A stretch of 64,000 nucleotides of DNA, taken from contig NZ_CP074405.1 of NCBI RefSeq assembly GCF_018388445.1, forward strand, positions 3,224,001-3,288,000, in the 5' to 3' direction. Of the stretch, positions 26,590 through 35,089 are shown one piece after another (the first letter of the stretch is position 1; each line of letters opens with the position of its first letter). The position numbers and the translations under genes were made by a program. The notes below the pieces were generated by a model, which did no database searches, was not told the DNA's origin, and saw nothing but the letters and a program-made list of their open reading frames with translations. The stretch is from Cellulomonas wangleii. Its GTDB lineage: Bacteria; Actinomycetota; Actinomycetes; Actinomycetales; Cellulomonadaceae.

Positions 26590-27533
26590 CGCTGCTCCCT
26601 GGTGGTGTGCCCGGCGTCGTCGCCGGTCGTGTGCTGCTGGTCCGCCGGGTGGGCGGGCGTGCGGGGACGGGTGTCGAGGTCGGCGGTGCCCGACGGTGCG
26701 GGCTGCGCCGGTGGGCGGGGGTGCTCGCGGGCGAGCAGCCCGACCGGTCCGGCCCACAGCCACGCGGCGACCTGGGCCGTGAGGGTCTCGCGGTCGGGCG
26801 TGCCCGGCTCGCCCCGGTGGGCCAGCCACCACTCGCCGGCGCCGCGGACGAACCCGACGGCGCCGGCGGCCCACGACTCGGCGAGCGCCACGGTCGCCGG
26901 GTCCGGTCCGGTGTCGGACTCCTCGGCCTCCGGACGGCGTGCGACGCGCACGTCGTCCCGGTCCTCCGTGAGACCGCGGGCGAACGGGGCGGCGACGAGG
27001 GCCGTGACCGAGTCGAGGAAGTGCCCCAGCGGGCCTCCCGACTCCACCGACCCGTCGCGCGTGACGAACGCGTACACGTGCGGCGACGACTCGATCATCT
27101 CCAGGTACACGGCGACCATCGCGCGCAGGCCCTCGCGGGGCGTGGGCGCCACGCGCAGCACACCCTCCAGGGCGCCGCGGATCTGCAGGACGACGGCCTC
27201 GGCGACCGCGATCTGCAGGCCGGTCTTGTCGGTGAAGTACCGGTAGACGATCGACTTGGACGTCCCCGCCGCGGCGGCGATCTCCTCCATCGAGACGTCG
27301 GGGCCGCGGTGGTGCACGGTCTTGCGGGCCGTGCGGACCAGCTCGGCGCGCCGGGCCTCGCGGTGGTCGGCCCAGCGCGTCGAGCGGCCGTCGGCGGGGG
27401 CGTCCTCGTCCACACCGTCCGGCACGACGGCACGTGCGGACGGGGGCACCCGCGGCACGGGCCGGCCGGGCGCGTCGTCGCGCGATCGGTTCGAGGAGGT
27501 CGTCGTCGACGCTCCCGGAGTGACGGGGCTCAC
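26586..27533 (-). CDS. TetR-family regulator of the fatty-acid cluster
   Basis: The 315-residue protein carries a TetR helix-turn-helix at about residues 60-110 (VSMEEIAAAAGTSKSIVYRYFTDK) preceded by a long disordered N-tail and followed by an all-helical ligand domain. The C-tail is Pro/His-rich. It is first in an operon with the acyl-CoA oxidase and faces fadA2, so it probably represses both arms in response to an acyl-CoA. GTG 27533 lies 7 nt after TACCTT, suggesting a leaderless start. Confidence 0.85.
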   Translation of the reverse strand: MSPVTPGASTTTSSNRSRDDAPGRPVPRVPPSARAVVPDGVDEDAPADGRSTRWADHREARRAELVRTARKTVHHRGPDVSMEEIAAAAGTSKSIVYRYFTDKTGLQIAVAEAVVLQIRGALEGVLRVAPTPREGLRAMVAVYLEMIESSPHVYAFVTRDGSVESGGPLGHFLDSVTALVAAPFARGLTEDRDDVRVARRPEAEESDTGPDPATVALAESWAAGAVGFVRGAGEWWLAHRGEPGTPDRETLTAQVAAWLWAGPVGLLAREHPRPPAQPAPSGTADLDTRPRTPAHPADQQHTTGDDAGHTTREQR

Positions 27534-27661
27534 GCAACCGAAGGTATCAGGTACTGTGAGTTCCGGACACCCTTCCGGGACGAACGTCCCTCCCGCCAGA
27601 GCGGGACAGGGTCACCGGAACGACCGCACGCCACAGACGCCGATGCGAGAGGGAACGCCAG
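27534..27661. promoter_or_regulatory. Divergent promoter region, tetR / fadA2
   Basis: On the - strand TACCTT (27541-27546) is 7 nt before the tetR GTG. On the + strand TACTGT (27552-27557) fits a fadA2 -10 box. The two boxes are almost back to back, and CTCAC (27529-27533) with GTGAG (27557-27561) forms a spaced inverted repeat across them, a candidate operator. Confidence 0.45.
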
Positions 27662-29026
27662 ATGGCCACCCGTAAGCCGAGCACGTCCCCCGCCACGCCC
27701 ACCACGCCCGCAGCCCTGCCCCGCACCGCGTACGTGCTCGGCGGCAACCGGATCCCGTTCGCCCGCGCCGGGGGCAGGTACGCGCAGGCGAGCAACCAGG
27801 ACATGCTCACCGCGGCGCTCGACGGGCTCGTCGCCCGCTACGGGCTGCAGGGCGAGACCATCGGCGAGGTCGCCGCCGGGGCGGTGCTCAAGCACAGCCG
27901 CGACTTCAACCTCACGCGTGAGGCCGTCCTCGGGTCGGCCCTCGCCGCCACCACCCCGGCCTACGACGTGCAGCAGGCCTGTGCGACCGGCCTGGAGACC
28001 GTGGTCTCGCTGTCCAACAAGATCCGCCTCGGCCAGCTCGAGTCCGCCATCGCCGGCGGCGTCGACACGACGTCCGACGCCCCCATCGCCGTCAGCGACC
28101 GCCTGCGCCGCGTGCTGCTCGACCTGTCGCACGCGAAGACGCCGCAGCAGCGGCTCAAGGCTGTCGCCCGCCTGCGTCCCAAGGACCTCGCCCCGGCGAC
28201 GCCCCGCACGTCCGAGCCGCGCACCCACCTGTCGATGGGCGAGCACCAGGCCCTGACCACCGCCCAGTGGGGCATCACCCGCGAGGCGCAGGACGAGGTC
28301 GCGCTGCGCAGCCACCAGCGCCTCGCCGCCGCCTACGACGCCGGGTTCTTCGACGACCTCGTCACGCCGTACCGCGGCCTGACGCGCGACGCGAACCTGC
28401 GCGCCGACACCTCGCTCGAGAAGCTGGCGAAGCTGAAGCCGACCTTCGGTCTGGGTCTGGACACGCCCGCCACCATGACGGCCGGCAACTCCACCCCGCT
28501 GACGGACGGTGCGTCCACCGTGCTGCTCGGGTCGGCCGAGTGGGCTGCCGCCCACGACCTCACGCCGCTCGCCGCGGTCGTCGACGCGGAGGCCGGCGCG
28601 GTCGACTTCGTGCACGGTGTCGACGGGCTGCTCATGGCGCCGGTCTTCGCGGTCCCGCGGCTGCTCGCCCGGCACGGGCTGCGGCTCGAGGACCTGGACT
28701 ACGTCGAGATCCACGAGGCGTTCGCGTCCACCGTCCTCACGACGCTGGCCGCGTGGGAGTCCGCCGAGTTCGGCCGCGAGCGCCTGGGGCTGGACGGCGC
28801 GTTCGGCACCGTCGACCCTGCGCGGCTCAACGTGCACGGCTCCTCGCTGGCCGCCGGGCACCCGTTCGCCGCGACGGGCGGTCGCATCGTCGCCACCATT
28901 GCCAAGGAGCTGCACGCGCGGCGCGCCGCCCAGGTGGCCGCCGGCGACGACTCCCCCGTCCGTGCGCTCGTCTCGGTCTGCGCGGCCGGTGGCCTGGGCC
29001 TCACGGCCCTCCTCGAAGCAGCCTGA
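27662..29026 (+). CDS. fadA2: Acetyl-CoA C-acyltransferase (FadA2/FadI-like thiolase)
   Basis: The 454-residue thiolase has the acylated cysteine in VQQACATGLETV near residue 105, IHEAFAST for the His region and the second cysteine in SVCAAGGLGLTALLEAA at the C-terminus. It cleaves 3-ketoacyl-CoA or runs the reverse condensation. The N-terminal 18 residues are a Thr/Pro tail. ATG 27662 has GAGAGGG upstream. The order fadA2-fabG4-htdX, divergent from an acyl-CoA oxidase, is that of M. tuberculosis Rv0243-Rv0241c with Rv0244c. Confidence 0.93.
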   Translation: MATRKPSTSPATPTTPAALPRTAYVLGGNRIPFARAGGRYAQASNQDMLTAALDGLVARYGLQGETIGEVAAGAVLKHSRDFNLTREAVLGSALAATTPAYDVQQACATGLETVVSLSNKIRLGQLESAIAGGVDTTSDAPIAVSDRLRRVLLDLSHAKTPQQRLKAVARLRPKDLAPATPRTSEPRTHLSMGEHQALTTAQWGITREAQDEVALRSHQRLAAAYDAGFFDDLVTPYRGLTRDANLRADTSLEKLAKLKPTFGLGLDTPATMTAGNSTPLTDGASTVLLGSAEWAAAHDLTPLAAVVDAEAGAVDFVHGVDGLLMAPVFAVPRLLARHGLRLEDLDYVEIHEAFASTVLTTLAAWESAEFGRERLGLDGAFGTVDPARLNVHGSSLAAGHPFAATGGRIVATIAKELHARRAAQVAAGDDSPVRALVSVCAAGGLGLTALLEAA

Positions 29027-29147
29027 CCCTCTGCGGCGGGAGCCCTCTCCCGCCGCAGCGCAGTCCCGCCCCTCCCCTCGGCGACAGAGCGATCGGCTCC
29101 CCGGTGGGAGCGGGCGACCCGCCGGACCCGACGACGCAGGAGTCGTG

Positions 29148-30539
29148 ATGACCGACCGCTACCTCGAGCTCGTCAACAACGGGCTCACCCAGAAGCTCGC
29201 CAAGCAGCTCGGCCTGCCGCGCCCCGCCGTGCTGCGCCGCCACCGCCCCGGCCGGCCGCTGCTCGACGGCCCCGCGCTGGTGCTGGGCTCCGGGCCCGAC
29301 GCCGACGCGGTCGCGACGCTGCTGTCCTCGCCCCCGGGCGGCGCCACCCCCACCGGTGACGCCCCGGCCGTCCTCGACGGCTGGGACGTCGAGGTGCACC
29401 GCCACGCGTCGCCGGACACCCGGTACGCGGCCGTCGTGCTCGTGCTCACCGACGTCGAGCACCCGGACGACCTCACCGCACCGGTGCTGGCGGCTGCGAG
29501 CACCCTGAGGTCGCTGCGCGGCGGCGCACGGGTCGTCACGATCTCGCGGCCCGCCCTGGACTCCGACGCCCCGGCCGTCGCGGCCGCCCGGCAGGGGGTC
29601 GACGGGTTCCTGCGGTCGCTGGCCAAGGAGCTGCGCGCCGGCGGCACGGGCAACGGCGTCGTCGTCGCCGAGCCGGTGCCCGTCACCGCGCCGAGCGTGG
29701 TCGCCGCGCTGCGGTTCTTCCTGTCCGCGCGGTCGGCGTTCGTCGACGGGCAGCTGCTGGAGGTCGACTCCGACGCGGGCGAGCTGCCCACCGACTGGGA
29801 GAAGCCGCTCACCGGCAAGGTCGCGGTGGTCACGGGTGCCGCGCGCGGCATCGGCGCGGCCATCGCCGACGCGCTCGCGCGGGACGGTGCCACGGTCGTC
29901 GCGGTCGACGTGCCCGCGGCGGGCGAGCAGCTCGCGCAGGTCGCCAACCGCGTGCGCGGCACCGCCCTGCAGCTCGACGTCACCGCGCCCGACGCCGGCG
30001 AGCGGATCCTCGAGCACGCCAGGAGCCGTCACGGCCGGCTCGACATCGTGGTCCACAACGCCGGCATCACGCGGGACAAGCTGCTCGCCAACATGAGCGA
30101 CGACAAGTGGTCGTCCGTGCTGGCCGTCAACATCGACTCCCAGCTGCGCATCAACGAGGCGCTGCTGACCTCCGGGGACTTCGTGGACGCGCCGCGCATC
30201 GTCTCGCTGGCGTCCACGTCCGGCATCGCCGGCAACCGCGGCCAGACCAACTACGCGGCGTCCAAGGGCGGCGTCATCGGCATGGTCCGGGCGACCGCAC
30301 CGCTGCTCGTGCCGTTCGGCGGGACCGCCAACGCCGTGGCCCCGGGGTTCATCGAGACCGAGATGACCGCGCGGATCCCGGCCGTCACGCGGCAGGTCGC
30401 GCGCCGGCTGAACTCCCTGCAGCAGGGCGGCCTGCCCGTCGACGTCGCGGAGGCCATCGCGTTCCTCGCCTCCCCGGCCGCCGGGGGGATCGTCGGGCGC
30501 ACGCTGCGCGTCTGCGGCCAGAACATGGTGGGCCGGTGA
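29148..30539 (+). CDS. fabG4: 3-oxoacyl-ACP/CoA reductase, FabG4 type
   Basis: The 463-residue protein is of the two-domain high-molecular-weight FabG type: an N-terminal degenerate Rossmann-like domain (about 1-215) and a C-terminal SDR with VAVVTGAARGIGAAIADALA, the NAG motif HNAGITRD and catalytic S-Y-K in SLASTSG...NYAASKGG. FabG4 reduces 3-ketoacyl-CoA with NADH in mycobacteria. ATG 29148 has AGGAG. There are 121 nt between it and fadA2. Its stop overlaps the next start by GTGA. Confidence 0.92.
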   Translation: MTDRYLELVNNGLTQKLAKQLGLPRPAVLRRHRPGRPLLDGPALVLGSGPDADAVATLLSSPPGGATPTGDAPAVLDGWDVEVHRHASPDTRYAAVVLVLTDVEHPDDLTAPVLAAASTLRSLRGGARVVTISRPALDSDAPAVAAARQGVDGFLRSLAKELRAGGTGNGVVVAEPVPVTAPSVVAALRFFLSARSAFVDGQLLEVDSDAGELPTDWEKPLTGKVAVVTGAARGIGAAIADALARDGATVVAVDVPAAGEQLAQVANRVRGTALQLDVTAPDAGERILEHARSRHGRLDIVVHNAGITRDKLLANMSDDKWSSVLAVNIDSQLRINEALLTSGDFVDAPRIVSLASTSGIAGNRGQTNYAASKGGVIGMVRATAPLLVPFGGTANAVAPGFIETEMTARIPAVTRQVARRLNSLQQGGLPVDVAEAIAFLASPAAGGIVGRTLRVCGQNMVGR

Positions 30540-31456
30540 CAGGCGGTCCGACGTCCGGGCCGACGTCCGGGCCGGCGACCGAGGTCGTCCTGCCCGCCGT
30601 TCCCGGGCTCGGCGGGCTCTACGGCCGTGGGCTGGTCGCCTCCGCACGCTCGGTGGTGCCCGGTGGCGCGCGGGCGACGTCCCGCGGGCTGCCCGACGTC
30701 ACCTACGTCGTGCACGACGTCCACGCCGACGCCGACCACCTGACCGCGTACCAGCACCTGCTCCACGAGCCCGGCACGGACGCGCTGCCGGCGGGGTACG
30801 TGCACGTCCTGGCGTTCCCGGTGGCGATGGCGCTGATGGTCCGCCCGGACTTCCCGCTGCCACTGCTCGGGATGGTGCACCTGGCCAACCGCGTCGAGCA
30901 GCGCCGTCCGCTCGCGCTCGGCGACCGGCTCGCCGTGCGGGCCTGGTCCCAGGACCTGCGGCCGCACCGCTCGGGCACCCAGGTGAACCTCGTCACCGAG
31001 GTGAGCGCCGACGGCGAGGTCGCCTGGCTCGGTGTCTCGACGTACCTCGCCAAGGCCGTCCGCCTGCCCGACGCGCCCCGCGACGAGACCCCGCGCCCCG
31101 AGTTCACGCCGCCGGTGCGCACGGGTCGCTGGGAGCTGCCGGCCGACGTCGGTCGCCGGTACGCCGCCGTCTCCGGCGACCGCAACCCCATCCACCTGTC
31201 GCCCGTCACCGCGCGGGCGCTGGGGTTCAAGCGGGCGATCGCGCACGGCATGTACACGGCGTCGCGGGCCCTCGCGGACGTGGGCGCCGCACGCGGCGAC
31301 GCGTTCGTCTGGTCGGTCGAGTTCGCCGCGCCGGTCCTGCTGCCCGCGACGCCCGACGTGCGGGTCGCCCCGGACGGCGACGGGCACGCGTTCACCGTCT
31401 GGCACCCGCGCTCGGGCCGGCTGCACCTCGCGGGGCAGGTCACCCCGCTGTCCTGA
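30536..31456 (+). CDS. htdX: MaoC-like (R)-specific enoyl-CoA hydratase (HtdX)
   Basis: The 306-residue double-hotdog protein has the hydratase-2 motif YAAVSGDRNPIHLSPVTARALG (Asp and His catalytic pair) near residue 210 and a non-catalytic first hotdog half. In M. tuberculosis the homologue HtdX (Rv0241c) dehydrates 3-hydroxyacyl-CoA. Start GTG 30536 overlaps the fabG4 stop by 4 nt, so the pair is coupled. With the thiolase, reductase and oxidase it forms a near-complete cycle for adding or removing two-carbon units. A long terminator follows. Confidence 0.9.
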   Translation: MTGGPTSGPTSGPATEVVLPAVPGLGGLYGRGLVASARSVVPGGARATSRGLPDVTYVVHDVHADADHLTAYQHLLHEPGTDALPAGYVHVLAFPVAMALMVRPDFPLPLLGMVHLANRVEQRRPLALGDRLAVRAWSQDLRPHRSGTQVNLVTEVSADGEVAWLGVSTYLAKAVRLPDAPRDETPRPEFTPPVRTGRWELPADVGRRYAAVSGDRNPIHLSPVTARALGFKRAIAHGMYTASRALADVGAARGDAFVWSVEFAAPVLLPATPDVRVAPDGDGHAFTVWHPRSGRLHLAGQVTPLS

Positions 31457-31472
31457 CCGCCCGCGAGCGCTC

Positions 31473-31545
31473 GGCCCCCAGTCCGCGAGAGGTCGATCCA
31501 GCACACCCCACCCGTGCTGGATCGCCCTCTCGCCGGCTGGGGGCC
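31473..31545. terminator. Long multi-stem terminator after htdX
   Basis: A 20-nt arm (31485-31504) pairs with 31514-31533, one mismatch, and an outer 9-bp stem (31473-31481 with 31537-31545) closes the structure. Confidence 0.85.
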
Positions 31546-31616
31546 GCGGTGCGCAACGGCGTTCGCCCGGGAGGCCGTCGGGCGAGGGTGTCCGCGGTCC
31601 GTGGGAGGGTCGGGCC

Positions 31617-32222
31617 ATGCTGAACGGTGACGCGTACGACCTCGAGCCCGACGCCGACCTCGACGGCCTGGCGTTCCGCGGGCTGGACCTGACCGGCCGC
31701 GACGCGTCACGCGCGAAGTTCCTCGACTGCGAGGTCGAGGACTGCGACCTCGACCAGGTCACGATGGACGGCGTGCGGGTCCTCGACACCACCTGGACGG
31801 GGGTGCGCGCCGGTGCGCTGCCCGCACCGTCCTCGACGTGGCGGGACGTGACGCTGACGGGCGTGCGCGTCGGCGCGCTGACCGCGTTCGGCTCCACGTG
31901 GACGCGGGTCCACGTCGTCGGCGGCAAGATCGACTACCTCGACCTGCGCGAGTCCACGGTGGACGAGCTGCGGCTGGAGGGCGTGACGCTGGGTGACCTG
32001 GACCTGAGCCACGCGCGCGTGCGCCGGCTCACCGTCGTCGACTGCGACCTGCGCCGCCTCGACGCGACCCAGGCACGCCTGGTGGCGTGCGACCTGCGCG
32101 GCGCGCGGCTGCGGGTCGTCGAGGGGGTCGGCAGCCTCGGCGGCGCGCAGGTCACCCACGACCAGCTGCTGGACCTGGCACCTCTGCTCGCCCACCACGT
32201 CGGGCTCGTCGTCGAGGACTGA
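31617..32222 (+). CDS. Pentapeptide-repeat-like protein
   Basis: A 201-residue protein whose centre repeats five-residue turns with small or hydrophobic residues at fixed positions: LAFRGLDLTGRDASRAKFLDC, DLDLSHARVRRLTVVDCDL and CDLRGARLRVVE. This is a right-handed beta-helix of the pentapeptide family. Some members mimic DNA and protect gyrase; I cannot assign that here. The C-terminal segment GGAQVTHDQLLDLAPLLAHHVGL is the cap seen in similar actinobacterial proteins. ATG 31617 has GGGAGGG. Confidence 0.78.
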   Translation: MLNGDAYDLEPDADLDGLAFRGLDLTGRDASRAKFLDCEVEDCDLDQVTMDGVRVLDTTWTGVRAGALPAPSSTWRDVTLTGVRVGALTAFGSTWTRVHVVGGKIDYLDLRESTVDELRLEGVTLGDLDLSHARVRRLTVVDCDLRRLDATQARLVACDLRGARLRVVEGVGSLGGAQVTHDQLLDLAPLLAHHVGLVVED

Positions 32223-32242
32223 CCCCTCGACCGCACCGCGGC

Positions 32243-33328
32243 TCACCAGCCCGCGAGCGCGACCACCTCCGCGGCGACGTCCTGCGGCGTCCGACCGTCG
32301 GTGGCGACCCGGTGCACGCCCGTGCCGGCCCGCTCGCCCAGCCGCACCGCGGCGGCGTCCGAGCGCGCGACGTGCGCGTCGTACGACGCGCCGTGCTCGC
32401 GCCGGCCCAGCCGCTCCCGCGCGGTCGCGTCCGAGCCGGTGAGCAGCACCGACGTCACGTGGGGGCGGTCCCCCACGGCGGCGGCGAGCACGTCGGCCTG
32501 CAGCACGCTGACGGTGTTCGTGTACACCAGCCGCCGGTACCCCAGGGCGCGGTAGCGACGCCAGACGTCCGCCAGGTTGGCCTCGGCCACGCCGTGCTCC
32601 CACGGCGCCGGGTGCGCGAGGTCCAGCGCGTCACCCTCGACCCAGGCGTGCGGCACGTCCCGCGCGACGAGCAGGTCGTGGACCGCCGCGGCGACCGTCG
32701 ACTTGCCGACCCCGGACCGCCCGCCGAGCAGCAGCACCGACGTGCGCGCGGCGGGCACCCCGTCCCCGGCGAGCCGCTCCTCGAGCCCCGCGCGCACGTC
32801 CGGCCACTCGTCCGCGAGCACCGAGAAGTACAGCGAGTCCTGGCGCGTCCCGTCGGCGGCGACACGGTGCCCCCGCAGCCGACCCTCCGGCCGGGCACCG
32901 AGCCGGGTGACCGCCGCGATCGACCGGGCGTTGCGCGCCTCGACGCGGTAGGCGACGCGCGCGACGTCCCACGTGTCGAAGGCGTGCGCCATCAGCAGCA
33001 GCTTGCAGGCGGGGTTCACGTGCGTGCCCCACACGCGCGGGTCGGAGAACGTGTGCCCGACCTCGAGCCGTCCCATCCGCAGGTCGACGTCGTAGAACGA
33101 CGTGGACCCGACCACCTCGCCGTCCACGAGCACCGCGAACGCGTACCGCGCCGGCGTCCCGTGGGCCGTCCGCACGACGTCCCGCAGGTCGTCGACGCCC
33201 CGGGGCGTGGGCGACGTCATGCCCGCCCACACCCGCTCGTCGACGAAGGCCGCGAGCGCCGTCGCGTGGTCCTCGGCGAGGGGGACGAGGCGCACACCGT
33301 GGCCGTCGAGCGTCAGGTCGTGGAGCAC
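32243..33328 (-). CDS. GNAT acetyltransferase fused to a P-loop kinase
   Basis: The 361-residue protein joins two domains. Residues 1-185 are a RimJ/RimL-type GNAT domain (VRLVPLAEDHATALAAF, LEVGHTFSDPRVWGTHVNPACK, RVEARNARSIAAVTRLGA). Residues 190-361 are a P-loop domain with Walker A LLGGRSGVGKST and a WVEGDALDL loop, like small-molecule or nucleoside kinases. GTG 33328 follows GGAGG. No partner gene clarifies the substrate. Parallels exist to antibiotic-modifying bifunctional enzymes, but nothing in the sequence establishes this. Confidence 0.78.
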   Translation of the reverse strand: MLHDLTLDGHGVRLVPLAEDHATALAAFVDERVWAGMTSPTPRGVDDLRDVVRTAHGTPARYAFAVLVDGEVVGSTSFYDVDLRMGRLEVGHTFSDPRVWGTHVNPACKLLLMAHAFDTWDVARVAYRVEARNARSIAAVTRLGARPEGRLRGHRVAADGTRQDSLYFSVLADEWPDVRAGLEERLAGDGVPAARTSVLLLGGRSGVGKSTVAAAVHDLLVARDVPHAWVEGDALDLAHPAPWEHGVAEANLADVWRRYRALGYRRLVYTNTVSVLQADVLAAAVGDRPHVTSVLLTGSDATARERLGRREHGASYDAHVARSDAAAVRLGERAGTGVHRVATDGRTPQDVAAEVVALAGW

Positions 33329-33447
33329 GCGGACGATCCTCCCCCCGCCCCGACCGGGCGACCAGCGCATTCGCGGGTGTCCCGCACGGTGGGACGTCGC
33401 CCGCCGCGGGGCGCGCGTCGCCGGCGCGACGGCCGGGTCGGTGCGCC

Positions 33448-34884
33448 TCAGTCGTCCAGCGCCGGCCCGCAGGCGGCCGCCGCGGTCGCGGCCAGGTGGT
33501 CCAGCCCTTGCACCTCGATGAGCGGGCGCGTGTCGTCGACGACAGACCAGCAGCCGTCGACCACCTCGTACTCCGCCTGCGTCCCGCGCACCAGCAGCAC
33601 GCCGAGCGCGGCGACGAGCCGGTCCACGTGCTCGGCCGTCGTCCCGACCCCGACCGACGCGCGCACGGCGCCGTGGGACGCCCCGAGGTGCGCGAGCAGC
33701 GGGTGCGCGCAGAACCGCCCGTCGCGCACGCCGATGCCGTGCTCGGCCGCCAGGTACGCCGCGACCAGGCCCGGGTTCAGGTCCGCCACCGTGAACGTCA
33801 CGACGCCCACCGGGTCGGTCGAGTCCGGCCAGATCCGCGCGACGCGCACGCCGTCGAGCCGCTCGAGGCCTCGCACCAGGCGGTCCCGCAGCGCCTGCTC
33901 GTGCGCCTCGAGCGCACCCGCGGGCAGGTCGGCGAGCGTGTCGCAGGCCTGCGCGAGCGCGATCGCCCCGAGCACGTTGGGCGAGCCCGCCTCGTGCCGC
34001 GCGGGCGCGGGCTGCCAGACCGTCCGGTCGGCCCGCACGTCGCGCACCGCGCCTCCCCCTGCGAGGTACGGCACGCCCGTGTCGAGCCAGTCCCGGCGCC
34101 CCACCAGGGCGCCGGCGCCGAACGGGGCGTACGTCTTGTGGCCGGAGAACGCGACGTAGTCGACGTCCGTGGCGGCCAGCGAGAACCCGCGGTGCGGCAC
34201 CAGCTGCGCCCCGTCGACGGCCACCCGCGCACCCGCCGCGCGCGCGAGCCCGACCACGCGGTCCAGCGGCAGCGCCTCCCCCGTCACGTTCGACGCGCCC
34301 GTCACCGTGACCAGCGCGTACGGGCGGCGTGCGAGCTCGGTGCGCAGCGCGTCGAGCGTGGCCGCGACCGTCGGCTGCACCGGCAGGACGGTCGCGACGC
34401 GCCCCGTCCCGGACTGCCCGCCCCCGCTGTGCTGCACCCACGGCAGCAGGTTGGCGTGGTGCTCGACGTCGAGGACGAGCACGGCCTCGCCGTGCGGCAC
34501 GACGCCGGCGAGCAGGTTGAGCGAGTCGGTGGTGTTGCGCGTGATGATCGCGACGTCGTCCTCGCGGGCCCCCACGAAGCGGGCGATCGACTGCCGGGAC
34601 GTCTCGTAGAGCGCGGTCGAGACCTGCGACAGGTAACCCGCGCCGCGGTGCACCGAGGCGTACAGCGGCAGCACCTCGGCGACGCGCGCGCCCACGGACT
34701 CCAGCGCGGGGGCGCTGGCGGCGCAGTCGAGGTTGGCGTAGGTGCGGCTGGTGCCGTCGACGAGCGGGACGGTGGTCGACGCGCCGACGACCGGCAGCAG
34801 CGGCGCGTCCCCGCTGCGCGGTCCGGGGGCCGCGGTGCCCGACGCCTCGTCGGCACACGCGAACAGCTCGGTGATCGTGGTCAT
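33448..34884 (-). CDS. Cysteine desulfurase-like class V aminotransferase
   Basis: The 478-residue PLP enzyme has SGHKTYAPFGAGALVGR with the PLP lysine and GIGVRDGRFCAHPLL with the cysteine that group II desulfurases (SufS/CsdA) use to take sulfur. It is longer than SufS by about 60 residues, mostly at the N- and C-termini. ATG 34884 has GGAGGAG. A SAM-IV riboswitch precedes it, so it is switched by the methionine/SAM pool. No suf genes are linked, and its role may be sulfur donation or a special aminotransferase step rather than Fe-S assembly. Confidence 0.85.
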   Translation of the reverse strand: MTTITELFACADEASGTAAPGPRSGDAPLLPVVGASTTVPLVDGTSRTYANLDCAASAPALESVGARVAEVLPLYASVHRGAGYLSQVSTALYETSRQSIARFVGAREDDVAIITRNTTDSLNLLAGVVPHGEAVLVLDVEHHANLLPWVQHSGGGQSGTGRVATVLPVQPTVAATLDALRTELARRPYALVTVTGASNVTGEALPLDRVVGLARAAGARVAVDGAQLVPHRGFSLAATDVDYVAFSGHKTYAPFGAGALVGRRDWLDTGVPYLAGGGAVRDVRADRTVWQPAPARHEAGSPNVLGAIALAQACDTLADLPAGALEAHEQALRDRLVRGLERLDGVRVARIWPDSTDPVGVVTFTVADLNPGLVAAYLAAEHGIGVRDGRFCAHPLLAHLGASHGAVRASVGVGTTAEHVDRLVAALGVLLVRGTQAEYEVVDGCWSVVDDTRPLIEVQGLDHLAATAAAACGPALDD

Positions 34885-34932
34885 GGTGCTCCTCCGGAAC
34901 GGTCCGGGGACCGCCGAGGGCCCCGCGCTTGC

Positions 34933-35034
34933 CGGCGCCGAACGGCGCGCGGCCAGGTCGTCACCCGGGGCACCCCACCGCGGAGGAGGGTTGCCGGCCA
35001 GCGAGCCGGGGCTTGTCGCTGGCGCTCATGACCT
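34933..35034 (-). ncRNA. SAM-IV riboswitch upstream of the desulfurase-like gene
   Basis: Read on the - strand, AGGTC (35034-35030) pairs with GACCT; GCCAGCGA pairs with TCGCTGGC around CAAGCCCCGGC; then CCGGCAACCCTCC and GGTGGGGTGCCCCGGGTGA follow, words I recognise as the conserved core of SAM-IV. A P5-like stem GCGCCGTTCGGCGC lies at 34948-34935. Next comes CCGGACCGTTCCGGAGGAG, where a small hairpin touches the ribosome-binding site, suggesting translational control. Confidence 0.85.
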
Positions 35035-35040
35035 GTGTCG

Positions 35041-35070
35041 AGGATCGGCCGCCCGGCGCGGGCATGTCAA
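35041..35070 (-). promoter_or_regulatory. Candidate promoter for the SAM-IV transcript
   Basis: TTGACA (35070-35065) and GATCCT (35046-35041) are separated by 18 nt on the - strand, placing transcription start a few nt before the riboswitch. Confidence 0.5.
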
Positions 35071-35089
35071 CGGCAGCACGCCGCCGCTC

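Noticed and set aside
19981..27246. A 2421-codon open frame on the + strand spanning the kinase and oxidase region
   Set aside because: It is a GC-driven shadow of genes on the - strand: no family motif, Arg/Val/Ala-rich text and no start signal. The real genes fill the same space.
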